A stretch of 64,000 nucleotides of DNA from an uncultured Desulfobacteraceae bacterium (GTDB lineage: Bacteria; Desulfobacterota; Desulfobacteria; Desulfobacterales; Desulfatirhabdiaceae). Within the stretch, counting starts at the first letter, position 1, and each line of letters begins with the position of its first letter. Below are positions 37,683 to 47,450 of this stretch, in pieces. The DNA lies in contig CAJBLH010000121.1 in the NCBI GenBank assembly GCA_903953895.1, positions 1-64,000 of the forward strand, written 5' to 3'. The notes under the pieces are model-generated. The model ran no database searches. It was not told the origin of the DNA and saw nothing but the letters and a program-made list of their open reading frames with translations. Position numbers and translations under genes: made by a program.

Positions 37683-38513
37683 TCAGACACCCTGCAGCAC
37701 ATCGATCATGGAAAAAACCCGGCCCTGAATGCCCTGACTGATTTTGCTGTGCAGGTAGACGACAGCATCCAGCGTTCCGAGGGCATAGACATCCCGGCCA
37801 TTGACATTGTGGGTGAACTCAAAAGTAACGGTCTTGTCCGCCGAAGTCAGGGTATAGGTATGCCACCCATGTCCGCCGATGTAAGCGTCGGGGATGCTCC
37901 AGTCTTTTCGCTGAACATCCGGATTCCGCTCCTTGTAAATGTCATTTTCCGCAAAAGGGATTCCCATCCGGTTAAAATAACCCACAATGGCCTTTGCCGT
38001 ACCACTGGTGTCCGCCTTGCCGTTTTGATGGCTTTCTCGAACCTTCAGGCAGTATCCTTTATATAGATCCGGAAAATGGGCAGCCCCATATTCGAGCATG
38101 GCCTGAAGTCCGACAATTTGTTTGGCCATGTTGGGTGCGATGACCGCGGCGGTTTTGGAATCCGCAACTGCTTTCTCAAGGGATTTTCGGTCTCCACCGG
38201 TCGTTCCCATGACAAACGGCAGTTGGTGCCGGGTATAGAACACCGCATTGTCATTGACTGCCGAGGGATGGGTATAATCCACAGAGATGATACCTGGACT
38301 GATTTTGACAATATCTCCGATGGCCGTATCCCGATTGTCCGGATGAATCAGCCGGATCGCATCGTTTCCCAATTTATATTCTGAAAAAGGAATCTCCGAG
38401 CCGGTCAATGAAAATGGAATCAAATCGAACCGGCTGTCGCTGACAACATGACCGGCCACCGTGGCCGCCATATTTCCAGGCAGACCGTTTACCATCACAC
38501 GAATAGGATTCAT
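37683..38513 (-). CDS. dapB: 4-hydroxy-tetrahydrodipicolinate reductase
   Basis: 276 residues. AAAGGAG precedes the ATG at 38513 by six bases. The N-terminal nucleotide-binding fold begins IRVMVNGLPGNMA, and the substrate domain carries PFVMGTTGGDRKSL, followed by APNMAKQIVGLQAML and RESHQNGKADTSGTA, which hold the catalytic His and Lys. The sequence resembles the plant-like branch of DapB rather than the E. coli type. The enzyme reduces hydroxytetrahydrodipicolinate on the way to lysine and diaminopimelate. It is the last gene of a carD-rluD-dapB operon. Confidence 0.88.
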   Translation of the reverse strand: MNPIRVMVNGLPGNMAATVAGHVVSDSRFDLIPFSLTGSEIPFSEYKLGNDAIRLIHPDNRDTAIGDIVKISPGIISVDYTHPSAVNDNAVFYTRHQLPFVMGTTGGDRKSLEKAVADSKTAAVIAPNMAKQIVGLQAMLEYGAAHFPDLYKGYCLKVRESHQNGKADTSGTAKAIVGYFNRMGIPFAENDIYKERNPDVQRKDWSIPDAYIGGHGWHTYTLTSADKTVTFEFTHNVNGRDVYALGTLDAVVYLHSKISQGIQGRVFSMIDVLQGV

Positions 38514-38533
38514 TGAATCTCCTTTAAAAATGA

Positions 38534-39487
38534 TCATTGCTCTTGATTTGTTCTTAGCCCGTTCAGCACTACTTGCATATCCTCCGGAACCGGCGCCTCT
38601 AAATGCATCATTTCTCTGGTTCCCGGATGGGTAAAAACCATCCGCCAGGCGTGCAGCATCTGACGGGTGACTGTTTTCAAAATATCTGGAAGATGCGTGC
38701 CGGAATGCCGATATCCATAAACCGTATCGCCGATAATCGGATGCTGCATCGATGCACAATGCACCCGAATCTGGTGAGTTCTGCCAGTCTTGATTTGGAT
38801 TTCAAGAAAGGAAGCCGCGTCAAACCGCTCTTTCACCCGCCACAGGGTTGTGGCATCCCGGTTTCTTTTGCTGACAACAGACATTTTTTTGCGGTCTACC
38901 GGATGCCGCCCGATCGGCAATTCGATTACACCACTGGCGGTTCTCATCATGCCCAGAACCAGAGCCAGATAGGTTTTCTGCAGAGTTCTTTCCTTGAACT
39001 GTGCGGCAAGATGCACCTGAGCCGCCGAAGTTTTGGCAACCACGAGAATGCCGGAGGTGTCCTTGTCCAGACGGTGGACAATACCGGGGCGGATCTTGCC
39101 ACCGATACCATCCAGGGTCGGACAATGATACAGGATGGCATTCACAAGGGTTCCGGAAAAGTGGCCGGGCGCCGGGTGAACCACCATTCCGGCCGGCTTG
39201 TCGACGACCAGAATGTCGTCATCTTCATGAAGGATGCAAAGGGATATAGCTTCGGGAACACAAGCAATGGGCTCTGGGGCGGGAATACAGCCAGAAATGA
39301 TTTCCCCTGCCTTCACCCGGTAGCCAGGTTTTTTGATTTCGTTCCGGACCCGAATCTGCCCTTCTCGAATGAAATGAGTGGCCAGGGAGCGGGAAAAGTC
39401 GGGCACCTGAAGAACAATGACATTATCCAGACGTTCTCCAGCATGTTCATGCAGGACGGAAAAAGAAAACGGGCCATGGAAAGACAT
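38534..39487 (-). CDS. rluD: RluA/RluD family pseudouridine synthase
   Basis: 317 residues. An N-terminal S4 RNA-binding domain (about 18-75) is followed by the catalytic domain with VHRLDKDTSGILVVAKT (Asp141). VVDKPAGMVVHP is the other family hallmark. RluD makes three pseudouridines in helix 69 of 23S rRNA; RluA or RluC specificity cannot be excluded. The start chosen gives the usual length. The gene begins 10 bases after carD and ends 20 bases before dapB. Confidence 0.9.
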   Translation of the reverse strand: MSFHGPFSFSVLHEHAGERLDNVIVLQVPDFSRSLATHFIREGQIRVRNEIKKPGYRVKAGEIISGCIPAPEPIACVPEAISLCILHEDDDILVVDKPAGMVVHPAPGHFSGTLVNAILYHCPTLDGIGGKIRPGIVHRLDKDTSGILVVAKTSAAQVHLAAQFKERTLQKTYLALVLGMMRTASGVIELPIGRHPVDRKKMSVVSKRNRDATTLWRVKERFDAASFLEIQIKTGRTHQIRVHCASMQHPIIGDTVYGYRHSGTHLPDILKTVTRQMLHAWRMVFTHPGTREMMHLEAPVPEDMQVVLNGLRTNQEQ

Positions 39488-39497
39488 CACGGAAGGT

Positions 39498-40061
39498 TCA
39501 TTGCACTGCGACAGTCTCCGAAATGAACAGGGATTCAATTTCCATAAGAATCGAATCCTCGGTTGTCTGCTTGGATGTGGAAATCTCTTTGATCAGAAGT
39601 GTCTGGGCCGTATCATACAGTTTTCGCTCGCCAAAGGACAGATCCTTTGTGAGCTTCAGCAGGTAAAGATCCCGGAACACTTCCGCGACATCAAACAGTG
39701 AACCGGTTTTGATTTTTTCCATATAGTCCCGATATCTGCGATTCCAGGTCTGAGACTCCGCCGCAATATCTTTTGGATTTCTCATCAGATCATATATCTT
39801 AGGTATTTCATGTTCCTGAATGAGATCCCGAAGGCCGACGGATTGCACATTCCATGTGGGAATCATGATGACCATACCATTCTCGAGAATTTTCATGATA
39901 TAAAAATCGTGTTTTTCACCATTCACCACTTTGCATTCGATAGCATCGATACGGCCGACACCGTGAGCTGGATATACAGCCAAGTCGCCAACCCGGAATT
40001 TCTTGACACAGGTTGTGGAAGGTTGAACCTTATCTTTACTCTTCTTGTCATAAAGTTTCAT
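39498..40061 (-). CDS. CarD family transcription regulator
   Basis: 187 residues. The N-terminal domain has the RNA polymerase-binding Tudor-like fold: FRVGDLAVYPAHGVGRIDAIE. The C-terminal helical part includes WNRRYRDYMEKIKTG and KLTKDLSFGERKLYDTA. CarD-type proteins bind the polymerase beta subunit and steady open complexes at promoters such as those of rRNA genes. The ATG sits right behind a TATACT that looks like a -10 box and has no clear ribosome binding site, so the true start may differ (an in-frame ATG lies at 40106). Confidence 0.88.
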   Translation of the reverse strand: MKLYDKKSKDKVQPSTTCVKKFRVGDLAVYPAHGVGRIDAIECKVVNGEKHDFYIMKILENGMVIMIPTWNVQSVGLRDLIQEHEIPKIYDLMRNPKDIAAESQTWNRRYRDYMEKIKTGSLFDVAEVFRDLYLLKLTKDLSFGERKLYDTAQTLLIKEISTSKQTTEDSILMEIESLFISETVAVQ

Positions 40062-40190
40062 AGTATACCATGTATAACCAGTATCGGGGCGTGGAATTCG
40101 GAGCAACTGATGAGGAAACAGCGCATAAAACAGGACAACTGAAATCTTCTACTGATATTGGTTAATTATCACACATCACCGGAACAAGCA

Positions 40191-40226
40191 ATAAAAAAGG
40201 ATTGACGCCTTGCGGCGCCAATCCTT
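40191..40226 (-). terminator. Intrinsic terminator after hppA
   Basis: On the minus strand, AAGGATTG (40226-40219) and CAATCCTT (40204-40197) form the outer stem and GCCG/CGGC the inner one, with a four-base loop. A T run follows (40198-40193). It lies 36 bases after the hppA stop codon and ends the prs-rplY-pth-hppA series. Confidence 0.8.
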
Positions 40227-40261
40227 CATAAAACAACATCACAAGATTTAAGGCGTGTAGA

Positions 40262-42277
40262 CTACATCAGGTACGGAACCATCAGAAGCGCCACAACGTT
40301 CAGAATCTTGATCATCGGGTTAATGGCAGGACCTGCGGTGTCTTTGTAAGGATCGCCGACAGTGTCGCCGGTAACAGCAGCTTTATGCGCATCGCTGCCC
40401 TTTCCGCCAAGATGACCGTCTTCAATGTATTTCTTGGCATTGTCCCATGCTGCGCCACCGGTGGTCATGGAGATGGCCACAAACAGACCCGTGACGATGC
40501 TGCCGATCAGAAGACCACCCAGAGCGACTTTGCCCAGGAGAAAGCCGACAATGAGCGGTGCAACTACTGGCAGGAGCGCCGGAATAATCATTTCTTTCAA
40601 TGCAAACTTGGTAACGATATCCACACATGCACCGTAATCGGGTTTTGCGGTTCCTTCCATGATCCCGGGAATGGTGCGGAATTGTCTGCGGACTTCTTCA
40701 ACAACCGCGCCGCCGGCATTACCGACTGCCTTCATGGCAATGGATGCAAACAGGTACGGCAGCAAACCACCAATAAAAAGACCGATGATGACCCTGACGT
40801 CGGAAAGGTCGAACCTGATGGGTTCGGCGCCTTTTGCGCCCAGGAATGAGAATTCCTGAACATAGGCGGCAAAAAGAACCAGAGCGGCCAGACCGGCGGA
40901 GCCAATGGCATAACCTTTGGTGACGGCCTTGGTGGTGTTCCCAACAGCATCCAGCGGATCAGTGACAGCACGAACGCTTTCATCCATTCCGGCCATTTCA
41001 GCGATACCGCCGGCATTATCCGTGATGGGGCCGTAGGCATCGATAGCGATAACCATACCAGTCATGGAAAGCATGGACATGGCGGCCATGGCAATGCCAT
41101 AAAGCCCTGCAAAACTATAAGCGGCGTAAATAGCGATACAGATGGTGATAACCGGTGCGGCAGTGGACTGCATGCTGACGGCAAGACCGGCAATGATGTT
41201 GGTGCCGTGACCAGTGGCTGAAGCTTCGGCAATGCCCTTGACCGGTGCATATTTTCCGGTGTAGAACTCAGTGACGATAACGATGACAACCGTCAGGATC
41301 AAACCGATCAGGGTTGAGAAATAAATGGCCTGAGCGGAAATGGTGCCCAAACCACCCATGAACTTCATGCAGACAAAATAAAAGGCAACAGCGGCAATAA
41401 TGGCTGCACCGAACATGCCTTTGTAAAGAGCGCCCATGATGTATTCACCTTTGCCGAGTCTGACAAAGAAAATCGCGATCATGGAGGCCACGATGGAAAT
41501 GGCGCCAAGTATCAGCGGGAACTCGGTTGCAATCTGAATTTTGGGGAAAAGCAGGTGGCCGATCAGCATGGCGGCGACTGCAGTAACCGCATAAGTTTCA
41601 AACAAATCGGCAGCCATACCTGCACAGTCGCCGACATTGTCGCCCACGTTATCCGCGATAACAGCAGGATTTCTGGGATCATCTTCCGGAATTCCTGCTT
41701 CGACCTTACCCACCAGATCAGCACCGACATCCGCACCCTTGGTGAAGATACCGCCGCCGAGCCGAGCAAAAATGGAGATCAAGCTACCACCAAAACCCAA
41801 GGCAACCAGCGCCATGATGTCGTGCGTTACATAATAATAGCCGGCAACGGAAGTTAGCGCCAGGCCGGCAACCATCATACCGGTAACCGCTCCCCCTTTG
41901 AAGGCAAGCGCCAGTCCCGCCGCCAAACCTTTTCTGGCAGCTTCAGCAGTTCTGACATTGGCAATAACCGATACTCTCATGCCGACATATCCGGCGATGA
42001 AAGAAGCCACTGCACCGATCAGAAAGCCGATCGCAGATTTCTGGCCCAAGGTTGCAAAAATGGCAACAAAAATGATAGCGCCGACAATAGACATGCTTTT
42101 AAGCTGACGATTCAGGTATGCAATGGCGCCTTCTTTAATTGCGGCAGCAATTTCCTGCATTTTTTCGTTACCTGCCGGTGCGACTTTAACTACTTCGGCC
42201 AGCCCAATTGCAAAAATAACACCTACTAAACCCACCAGCGTACACGTCAATGGAATATTTGCCATTACGTAGTCCAT
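40262..42277 (-). CDS. hppA: Membrane-bound proton-pumping pyrophosphatase
   Basis: 671 residues, about 16 membrane helices. The pyrophosphate-binding loops are present, among them [35 protein letters not shown]. Near residue 445 the motif is [18 protein letters not shown] lysine at this place marks the K+-independent, H+-pumping branch, whereas Ala marks the K+-dependent one. The enzyme couples PPi hydrolysis to an ion gradient across the cytoplasmic membrane and helps save energy in sulfate reducers, whose sulfate activation releases PPi. GGAGG lies before the ATG, which overlaps the pth stop as TAATG. Confidence 0.95.
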   Translation of the reverse strand: MDYVMANIPLTCTLVGLVGVIFAIGLAEVVKVAPAGNEKMQEIAAAIKEGAIAYLNRQLKSMSIVGAIIFVAIFATLGQKSAIGFLIGAVASFIAGYVGMRVSVIANVRTAEAARKGLAAGLALAFKGGAVTGMMVAGLALTSVAGYYYVTHDIMALVALGFGGSLISIFARLGGGIFTKGADVGADLVGKVEAGIPEDDPRNPAVIADNVGDNVGDCAGMAADLFETYAVTAVAAMLIGHLLFPKIQIATEFPLILGAISIVASMIAIFFVRLGKGEYIMGALYKGMFGAAIIAAVAFYFVCMKFMGGLGTISAQAIYFSTLIGLILTVVIVIVTEFYTGKYAPVKGIAEASATGHGTNIIAGLAVSMQSTAAPVITICIAIYAAYSFAGLYGIAMAAMSMLSMTGMVIAIDAYGPITDNAGGIAEMAGMDESVRAVTDPLDAVGNTTKAVTKGYAIGSAGLAALVLFAAYVQEFSFLGAKGAEPIRFDLSDVRVIIGLFIGGLLPYLFASIAMKAVGNAGGAVVEEVRRQFRTIPGIMEGTAKPDYGACVDIVTKFALKEMIIPALLPVVAPLIVGFLLGKVALGGLLIGSIVTGLFVAISMTTGGAAWDNAKKYIEDGHLGGKGSDAHKAAVTGDTVGDPYKDTAGPAINPMIKILNVVALLMVPYLM

Positions 42278-42930
42278 TAGTTTCCTCCATCTGTTGTTTG
42301 ACTTGAATTTGTGATTATCGACCGATTGAAACGATTCATCCCATCCTTTACACCATTGCAAAGGACAGTAACTGTCGCATCCCGGGCCCGGGAAATGAAG
42401 TGTGCCAGCATTTTGCCTTCTTCCTGATTAAAGGATGACAAGACATGGTCCACAGCACTCATTCCTGTTTCGGGACGCCCGATGCCCATGCGTAGGCGGG
42501 CAAAATTTCCTCCGCCAAAAGCATCTACCAACGACTGAATACCATTATGTCCCCCGCTCCCTCCTTTCTCTTTAATTTTAATTCTTCCAAATGCAAGGTC
42601 CATATCATCATGGACAATTAACATATCTTCACAGGATAGACCAAAACTTTGAGCAAGTTGGTAAACTGGATTTCCACTGAGATTCATAAATGTCATCGGC
42701 TGCACCAGGACGACTTCCCTGCCCAGTATCCTTCCCCAGCCAACGCGTGCATTCGCCGGGTGCATGTCAAGGGAAATGTCAAATTCATGGGATATGGCCT
42801 CGATGACTTCAAAACCTACATTGTGACGGGTTTTTGCATAACTGGGTCCGGGGTTTCCGAGCCCGACGATCATAAAGCATTTCTGGTATCCACACTGTGC
42901 TTCGGTTACTTCGGATTTGATTTCAGCCAT
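42277..42930 (-). CDS. pth: Peptidyl-tRNA hydrolase
   Basis: 217 residues. [23 protein letters not shown] contains the catalytic His36, and [15 protein letters not shown] and [11 protein letters not shown] complete the site. Pth frees tRNA from peptides dropped by stalled ribosomes. The ATG at 42930 adds 19 residues before the usual start; an internal ATG at 42873 is possible. It follows rplY by 35 bases and shares one base with hppA. Confidence 0.93.
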   Translation of the reverse strand: MAEIKSEVTEAQCGYQKCFMIVGLGNPGPSYAKTRHNVGFEVIEAISHEFDISLDMHPANARVGWGRILGREVVLVQPMTFMNLSGNPVYQLAQSFGLSCEDMLIVHDDMDLAFGRIKIKEKGGSGGHNGIQSLVDAFGGGNFARLRMGIGRPETGMSAVDHVLSSFNQEEGKMLAHFISRARDATVTVLCNGVKDGMNRFNRSIITNSSQTTDGGN

Positions 42931-42965
42931 CCCAAAGATCGGCGTTTACAGTGCTGTGACACAGA

Positions 42966-43580
42966 TCACTTGCCTGAAGCCGGAGCGCCTGACTCTTCAC
43001 CTGGACCTTTTTCATCGGACTTGGTGCTGAGGATGGTTAAAATCGTATAATTTATATCTGCCGGAATTTCTACGTTTTCAGCGACTTTCAGGTCTTTGAC
43101 ATGGATGGAATCGCCGATTCCCAGATCCGAAATATCGACCTGGATGGATTCCGGAACATCGAAAGGCAGGCAAAGTACTTCAATCTCCCGCTCGATGATT
43201 TGAAGCATGCCGCCGTCTTCAATTCCCTTGGCCCTGCCCTTGACAACAACAGGAACATTGACCGTAATTTTGCGATCTTTGGAAATTTCGTAGAAATCGA
43301 CATGCAGAAATTTTCTTGACATCGGATGAATCTGAAGTTCTTTGATCATGGCGGTGCGGGTTCCAGCTTGTGTATTTTGGACCGCCATGTTGAAAATGAT
43401 CTGATTGGAAGAAGCCTTTTTCAAAGCGTGTTCCAGGTCTAGAGAAGAAATTGAGAGGAGAACGGATTCGGACCCCGGTCCATAAAGCACGGCCGGGATG
43501 TTTCCCTCACGTCTGAGCGCCCGGGAAGGACTATTCCCGGTTGATGTTCTCATATTGGCTGTAATTTCAAGTAGCTCCAA
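42966..43580 (-). CDS. rplY: 50S ribosomal protein L25 (Ctc type)
   Basis: 204 residues, the long form with a C-terminal Ctc domain. The start is a TTG seven bases after AAAGGAGG. The 5S rRNA-binding domain covers about 1-92 (SRALRREGNIPAVLYGPG), and the C-terminal beta domain contains VPVVVKGRAKGIEDGG. The tail is acidic and ends in a flexible stretch. It lies between prs and pth, a common order. Confidence 0.93.
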   Translation of the reverse strand: MELLEITANMRTSTGNSPSRALRREGNIPAVLYGPGSESVLLSISSLDLEHALKKASSNQIIFNMAVQNTQAGTRTAMIKELQIHPMSRKFLHVDFYEISKDRKITVNVPVVVKGRAKGIEDGGMLQIIEREIEVLCLPFDVPESIQVDISDLGIGDSIHVKDLKVAENVEIPADINYTILTILSTKSDEKGPGEESGAPASGK

Positions 43581-43633
43581 AAAAAACCTCCTTTGATCTA
43601 TTCTTCAATCCGCAAGAGCTGATGCGGATGCGT

Positions 43634-44587
43634 TTATACGAACAATGATGTGACGGAATCCCCTCGATGGCTGCGAATGATGGCTTCTCCCACCAAACGG
43701 GAAATACTGAGAATTTTGAATTTTTCACAGACGGACGCATCGCTTTTGAGAGGGATGGTATCGGTGACGATAAAGCTTTTTAATTCAGATGAATTGATCC
43801 GCTCCACAGCAGGGCCGGAAAGAACCGCATGCGAGCAGCAGGCGTGAACTTCTTTGGCGCCCTTATCCATTATCACGGCAGCCGCCTGCGTGACAGTTCC
43901 GGCAGTATCGACCATATCATCTAAAATAATGGCGATTTTTCCGGTGACATCTCCGATAAGCGCCATTGCCTTGGCTTTGTTGGGGGCTTCCCTGCGTTTA
44001 TCCACAATGGCAAGACCTGCATTCAGGCGTTTGGCAAACGCTCTGGCCCGCTCGACCCCGCCGGCATCCGGGGAAACTACCACAATATCTCCCTCGAATT
44101 TATTTTTGATGTATTCCAATATTACCGGGGCTGCAAACAGGTTATCCACAGGAATATTGAAAAAACCTTGAATCTGGCCTGCATGAAGATCCATGGTGAT
44201 CACACGGTTGGCTCCGGATACGGTGATGATATCGGCAACAAGCTTGGCGCTGATCGGCACCCTTGGGGCAACTTTTTTATCTTGACGGGCATAGCCGAAA
44301 TAAGGAATGACGGCGGTGATTCTTCGGGCAGATGACCGCTTAAAAGCATCGATCATCAACAAAAGTTCCACCAGATGATCATTCACCGGATAACTCGTCG
44401 ATTGAATCACGAAAATATCTTTTGACCGGACATTTTCATCGATTTCAATTTGAAGTTCGCCATCGCTGAATGTTTTGACCTTGGCGCCACCCAGGGGCAA
44501 ATCCAAATATTTGCATATCTTTTGAGCCAGATCAGGATTTGAATTTCCTGAAAAAATCGACAGCCCGGTTGTCGCAAATCCGCTCAT
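43634..44587 (-). CDS. prs: Ribose-phosphate pyrophosphokinase
   Basis: 317 residues. The flexible catalytic loop is [34 protein letters not shown] is the signature region. [15 protein letters not shown] and the PRPP loop [13 protein letters not shown] follow. It makes PRPP from ribose 5-phosphate and ATP for nucleotides, histidine and tryptophan. It lies just downstream of tRNA-Gln and upstream of rplY in one direction. Confidence 0.96.
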   Translation of the reverse strand: MSGFATTGLSIFSGNSNPDLAQKICKYLDLPLGGAKVKTFSDGELQIEIDENVRSKDIFVIQSTSYPVNDHLVELLLMIDAFKRSSARRITAVIPYFGYARQDKKVAPRVPISAKLVADIITVSGANRVITMDLHAGQIQGFFNIPVDNLFAAPVILEYIKNKFEGDIVVVSPDAGGVERARAFAKRLNAGLAIVDKRREAPNKAKAMALIGDVTGKIAIILDDMVDTAGTVTQAAAVIMDKGAKEVHACCSHAVLSGPAVERINSSELKSFIVTDTIPLKSDASVCEKFKILSISRLVGEAIIRSHRGDSVTSLFV

Positions 44588-44679
44588 TTAACTATCCTGT
44601 GTTATCCGATCTCTGCGTAGTCGGTCATGTATCGCATTGATATTCCGCAACGATTGACGATACTTCTGAAAATTGTTGG

Positions 44680-44751
44680 CTGGGGCGGGAGGATTCGAAC
44701 CTCCGAGTGCAGGAACCAAAATCCTGTGTCTTACCGCTTGACGACGCCCCA
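44680..44751 (-). tRNA. tRNA-Gln (anticodon TTG)
   Basis: Acceptor stem TGGGGCG / CGCCCCA with discriminator G. The anticodon loop contains TTTTGGT, so the anticodon is TTG. The T arm has GGAGGTTCGAATCCTCC. CCA is encoded in the genome at 44679-44677. The gene lies between ispE and prs. Confidence 0.95.
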
Positions 44752-44771
44752 GTGTATAAGTACCGAACTGA

Positions 44772-45608
44772 CTAAACCAGCAGTTGCGTAAAAAAACACG
44801 ACCAACTCTGGTTTACGATTAGGGCTTCATACGCTTTCTTTGCCTGATCCGAATCTGAGAAAATCCCAAACACCGATGGCCCGCTTCCTGACATCAGTGA
44901 TCCGATAGCTCCTTGATCCAGCAGGGCTTTTTTAATATCTGCTATCTCCGGAAACCAGGAAATGGTAACGGTTTCCAAGTCGTTACACAGATGATGAGTC
45001 GGACTAAACCCCTCGCTCAAAGGAAAGCTTTTAAGCTTTTGTTCACAATTTGTCAATCCCAAATTCAGGTTATTATAGACATCAGCTGTGCTGACCTGAA
45101 TTTCAGGATAAATCAATACAATGGGGTAAGAATGAATCCCCTTGAAAAAATCGAGGCTCTCCCCTACCCCGGTTGCCAAAGCAGGCTTCTGATATATAAA
45201 AAAAGGCACATCCGCCCCGAGGGTCAAGGCCAGAGACGCCAGTTCCTGATTTGAGAAAGGAAGACCATAATGACTGTTCAGCGCTGAAAGTACGCCTGCG
45301 GCATTGCTGCTGCCACCACCCAGACCGGCCGCTACGGGAATATGTTTTTCGATATTGATACCGACACCTCCCGGACGATTCAGGACATCCAAAAAGCACT
45401 TGGCTGCACGATAGGCAATGTTGGTTTCATCCTCTGGAACCGCCGGATGCAAGCAAGTAACGGTAATCCCGTTAAACTGAAAATCAAGCGTCAGGATGTC
45501 ATACAGGGCTATCCCGCACATCAGTGAATGAATATCATGGTAGCCATTCGGCCGTTTTCCGGTAACGTGAAGGCACAGATTGATTTTGGCAGGCGATTTG
45601 ATTTTCAT
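44772..45608 (-). CDS. ispE: 4-diphosphocytidyl-2-C-methyl-D-erythritol kinase
   Basis: 278 residues of the GHMP kinase family. SPAKINLCLHVTGKRPNGYHDI opens the protein, IPVAAGLGGGSSNAAGVL is the ATP loop (about 90-107), and SGSGPSVFGIF is motif 3. It phosphorylates CDP-methylerythritol in the MEP route to isoprenoids. It starts divergently from the trp leader region. Confidence 0.94.
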   Translation of the reverse strand: MKIKSPAKINLCLHVTGKRPNGYHDIHSLMCGIALYDILTLDFQFNGITVTCLHPAVPEDETNIAYRAAKCFLDVLNRPGGVGINIEKHIPVAAGLGGGSSNAAGVLSALNSHYGLPFSNQELASLALTLGADVPFFIYQKPALATGVGESLDFFKGIHSYPIVLIYPEIQVSTADVYNNLNLGLTNCEQKLKSFPLSEGFSPTHHLCNDLETVTISWFPEIADIKKALLDQGAIGSLMSGSGPSVFGIFSDSDQAKKAYEALIVNQSWSCFFTQLLV

Positions 45609-45631
45609 GACAAAGGCACCCAGATAACTGT

Positions 45632-45659
45632 TGACAAAACGTACGAATTATAGATAAAG
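45632..45659 (+). promoter_or_regulatory. Promoter of the trp operon
   Basis: TTGACA (45632-45637) is followed after 16 bases by GATAAA (45654-45659). It lies about 35-60 bases before the leader peptide start and 250-275 bases before trpE. No TrpR operator was recognised, so control is probably by attenuation. Confidence 0.5.
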
Positions 45660-45694
45660 TTTTAGAAAAAATAAAGGATGAAATCGAAAAACAA

Positions 45695-45763
45695 ATGATT
45701 CTATATATATCTTCAATTTTTCTTTCTGGTTATAAAGGATGGTGGCGCTGGCAAGCCAAATAA
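45695..45763 (+). CDS. trpL: trp operon leader peptide
   Basis: A 22-codon frame with three tryptophans near its end (GWWRWQAK, TGG at 45740, 45743 and 45749), stopping at 45763. Tryptophan codons in a short frame before a terminator are the hallmark of ribosome-mediated attenuation: when charged tRNA-Trp is scarce, the ribosome stalls on them and the terminator does not form. The peptide is close in style to the E. coli one (GWWRTS). AAAGGATG lies farther upstream of the ATG (about 15 bases) than usual, so initiation may be weak. Confidence 0.75.
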   Translation: MILYISSIFLSGYKGWWRWQAK

Positions 45764-45772
45764 CGGGCGCCA
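45743..45772 (+). promoter_or_regulatory. Leader hairpin covering the Trp codons (pause structure)
   Basis: TGGCGC (45743-45748) pairs with GCGCCA (45767-45772). The left arm covers the second tryptophan codon, and the third lies in the loop, so a ribosome stalled on them would open the hairpin and free the right arm. The exact antiterminator partner was not resolved. Confidence 0.5.
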
Positions 45773-45806
45773 ACGAACGCAGAACAATAAAGTGAATTTT
45801 CTTGCA

Positions 45807-45843
45807 AAAGATCGTGGGCAGCCCAAAGCCCATGATCTTTTTT
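45807..45843 (+). terminator. First attenuator terminator of the trp leader
   Basis: AAAGATCGTGGGC (45807-45819) pairs with GCCCATGATCTTT (45828-45840), with one G-T pair and an eight-base loop. T residues follow to 45843. It lies 43 bases after the leader stop codon. Confidence 0.75.
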
Positions 45844-45849
45844 GTTTTC

Positions 45850-45886
45850 AAGGGGGGTCGTGGAAAACAACACGGCCCCCTTTTTT
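45850..45886 (+). terminator. Second terminator hairpin before trpE
   Basis: A G-tract arm ending in TCGTG (45850-45862) pairs with CACGGCCCCCTT (45871-45882), allowing one bulged G and a G-T pair. TTTTTT follows directly (45881-45886). It ends about 20 bases before the trpE start. It is either a second attenuator or a structure that shields the trpE ribosome binding site region. Confidence 0.7.
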
Positions 45887-45906
45887 ATTTTCAAAAAGGA
45901 GTTGTT

Positions 45907-47379
45907 ATGATTCTTCAGCAGTTCCCATCGGAAGATGATTTCAATCGAATGGCAAAAGATTTCAATGTCATTCCCCTGTGTGTTGAAATTCTGGCAGATA
46001 CCGAAACCCCGGTTTCATTGCTGCAAAAATGTCTCGATCAACAGGGCCCGGTATTTCTCTTCGAAAGCGTTGAAGGCGGTGAAAGATGGGGGCGATACAG
46101 CTTTCTGGGGTTTTCCACCCAAGCTCACATCTCGGTTTTTACCGATCGCGTGGAAATTCAGGATGATCAAGGCTCTCAGTCCTTTGCACACAACGGAAAC
46201 CCGCTCAACATCCTGAAACAGATCATGAATGGTTACCGGCCGGCAAATTATTCCGGACTTCCCAGATTCTGGGGGGGATTGGTGGGATATTTTTCCTATG
46301 AGATGGTATCGTTTTTTGAAAAGATCCCCAACCGGCTGCCCGAGAATACCCCGATTGCACAGTTTATGATTCCAGATCAACTGATGGTGTTCGACAACAT
46401 CCGACATACCCTGCTGGCGATTGCGATATCCTTTTTAAACCCCGATTCCACCCCCTCAGACCACTATCGAAAAGCGGTTGAAACTCTTCAGTCCATTGTT
46501 CAACTGGTCAAGTCCCGAATGCCGGGTGTTCCGCAGCCAATTTCACGGCCCGCATCCCCATTGCAACCATCCTGCCCGGATGAGACGTATCGCCGGCAGG
46601 TTCAACAGGTTAAATCCCATATTCAGGCCGGAGATATCATTCAGGCCGTGCTGTCCCAGAAATTCGTCTGCAACTCGCCTCCGGATATTTGGATGCTGTA
46701 TCGGGCTCAGCGATTCATCAATCCGTCACCCTATCTGTTTTTTCTCCGCATGGATGGTCAAGCCCTGATCGGCTCTTCTCCGGAAACCATGGTGCGCCTT
46801 GAAAACGGTATCGCCACCCTTCGGCCCATTGCCGGAACCCGGCCCCGCGGAAACACTGAACAGCAGGACAGGGCGCTGGCAAACGAGCTTCTTCAAGATG
46901 AAAAAGAACGGGCCGAACATCTCATGCTGGTGGATCTGGGCCGCAACGACCTGGGCCGGGTTGCAGAAACCGGCTCGGTTCAGGTGACGGATCTGATGGT
47001 GGTGGAACGCTATTCCCATGTCATGCATCTGGTATCCAACATCACCTGCGACCTGAAACCCGAACTGGATGCATGGGACTTGCTGAGAGCCACATTTCCG
47101 GCCGGAACCCTCAGCGGCGCTCCCAAAGTCCGGGCTATGGAAATTATCGACGAACTCGAGCAGGAGCCCCGCGGACCTTACGGCGGGGCTGTCGGGTATA
47201 TTTCGTTCAGCGGAAACATGGACCTGGCCATTACCATTCGAACCGCCTGCATCGCGAACGGCAAGCTGACGGTTCGCGCCGGCGCCGGTATCGTGGCGGA
47301 CTCGGATCCTGAACGCGAACGCATTGAGACCGTCAACAAAGCCAAGGCTATTGAAAAAGCCTTGCTGCTTATTGGCTGA
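45907..47379 (+). CDS. trpE: Anthranilate synthase component I
   Basis: 490 residues or so; AAAAAGGAG lies six bases before the ATG. The chorismate-binding domain (about 220-485) includes YLFFLRMDGQALIGSSPETMVRL, RPIAGTRPRG and HLMLVDLGRNDLGRV, and ends with GAGIVADSDPERE. The N-terminal domain has the VFLFESVEGGERWGRYSFLG stretch with the tryptophan feedback-site pattern. It converts chorismate to anthranilate with TrpG. It is the first gene of trpEGDC. Confidence 0.95.
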   Translation: MILQQFPSEDDFNRMAKDFNVIPLCVEILADTETPVSLLQKCLDQQGPVFLFESVEGGERWGRYSFLGFSTQAHISVFTDRVEIQDDQGSQSFAHNGNPLNILKQIMNGYRPANYSGLPRFWGGLVGYFSYEMVSFFEKIPNRLPENTPIAQFMIPDQLMVFDNIRHTLLAIAISFLNPDSTPSDHYRKAVETLQSIVQLVKSRMPGVPQPISRPASPLQPSCPDETYRRQVQQVKSHIQAGDIIQAVLSQKFVCNSPPDIWMLYRAQRFINPSPYLFFLRMDGQALIGSSPETMVRLENGIATLRPIAGTRPRGNTEQQDRALANELLQDEKERAEHLMLVDLGRNDLGRVAETGSVQVTDLMVVERYSHVMHLVSNITCDLKPELDAWDLLRATFPAGTLSGAPKVRAMEIIDELEQEPRGPYGGAVGYISFSGNMDLAITIRTACIANGKLTVRAGAGIVADSDPERERIETVNKAKAIEKALLLIG

Positions 47380-47450
47380 TGTTATTTTTTCGGCAGTCGC
47401 CGTTTCTTGTGTGTTTTGCCGACTAATGTGATTTTTTATGGAGATACGCC

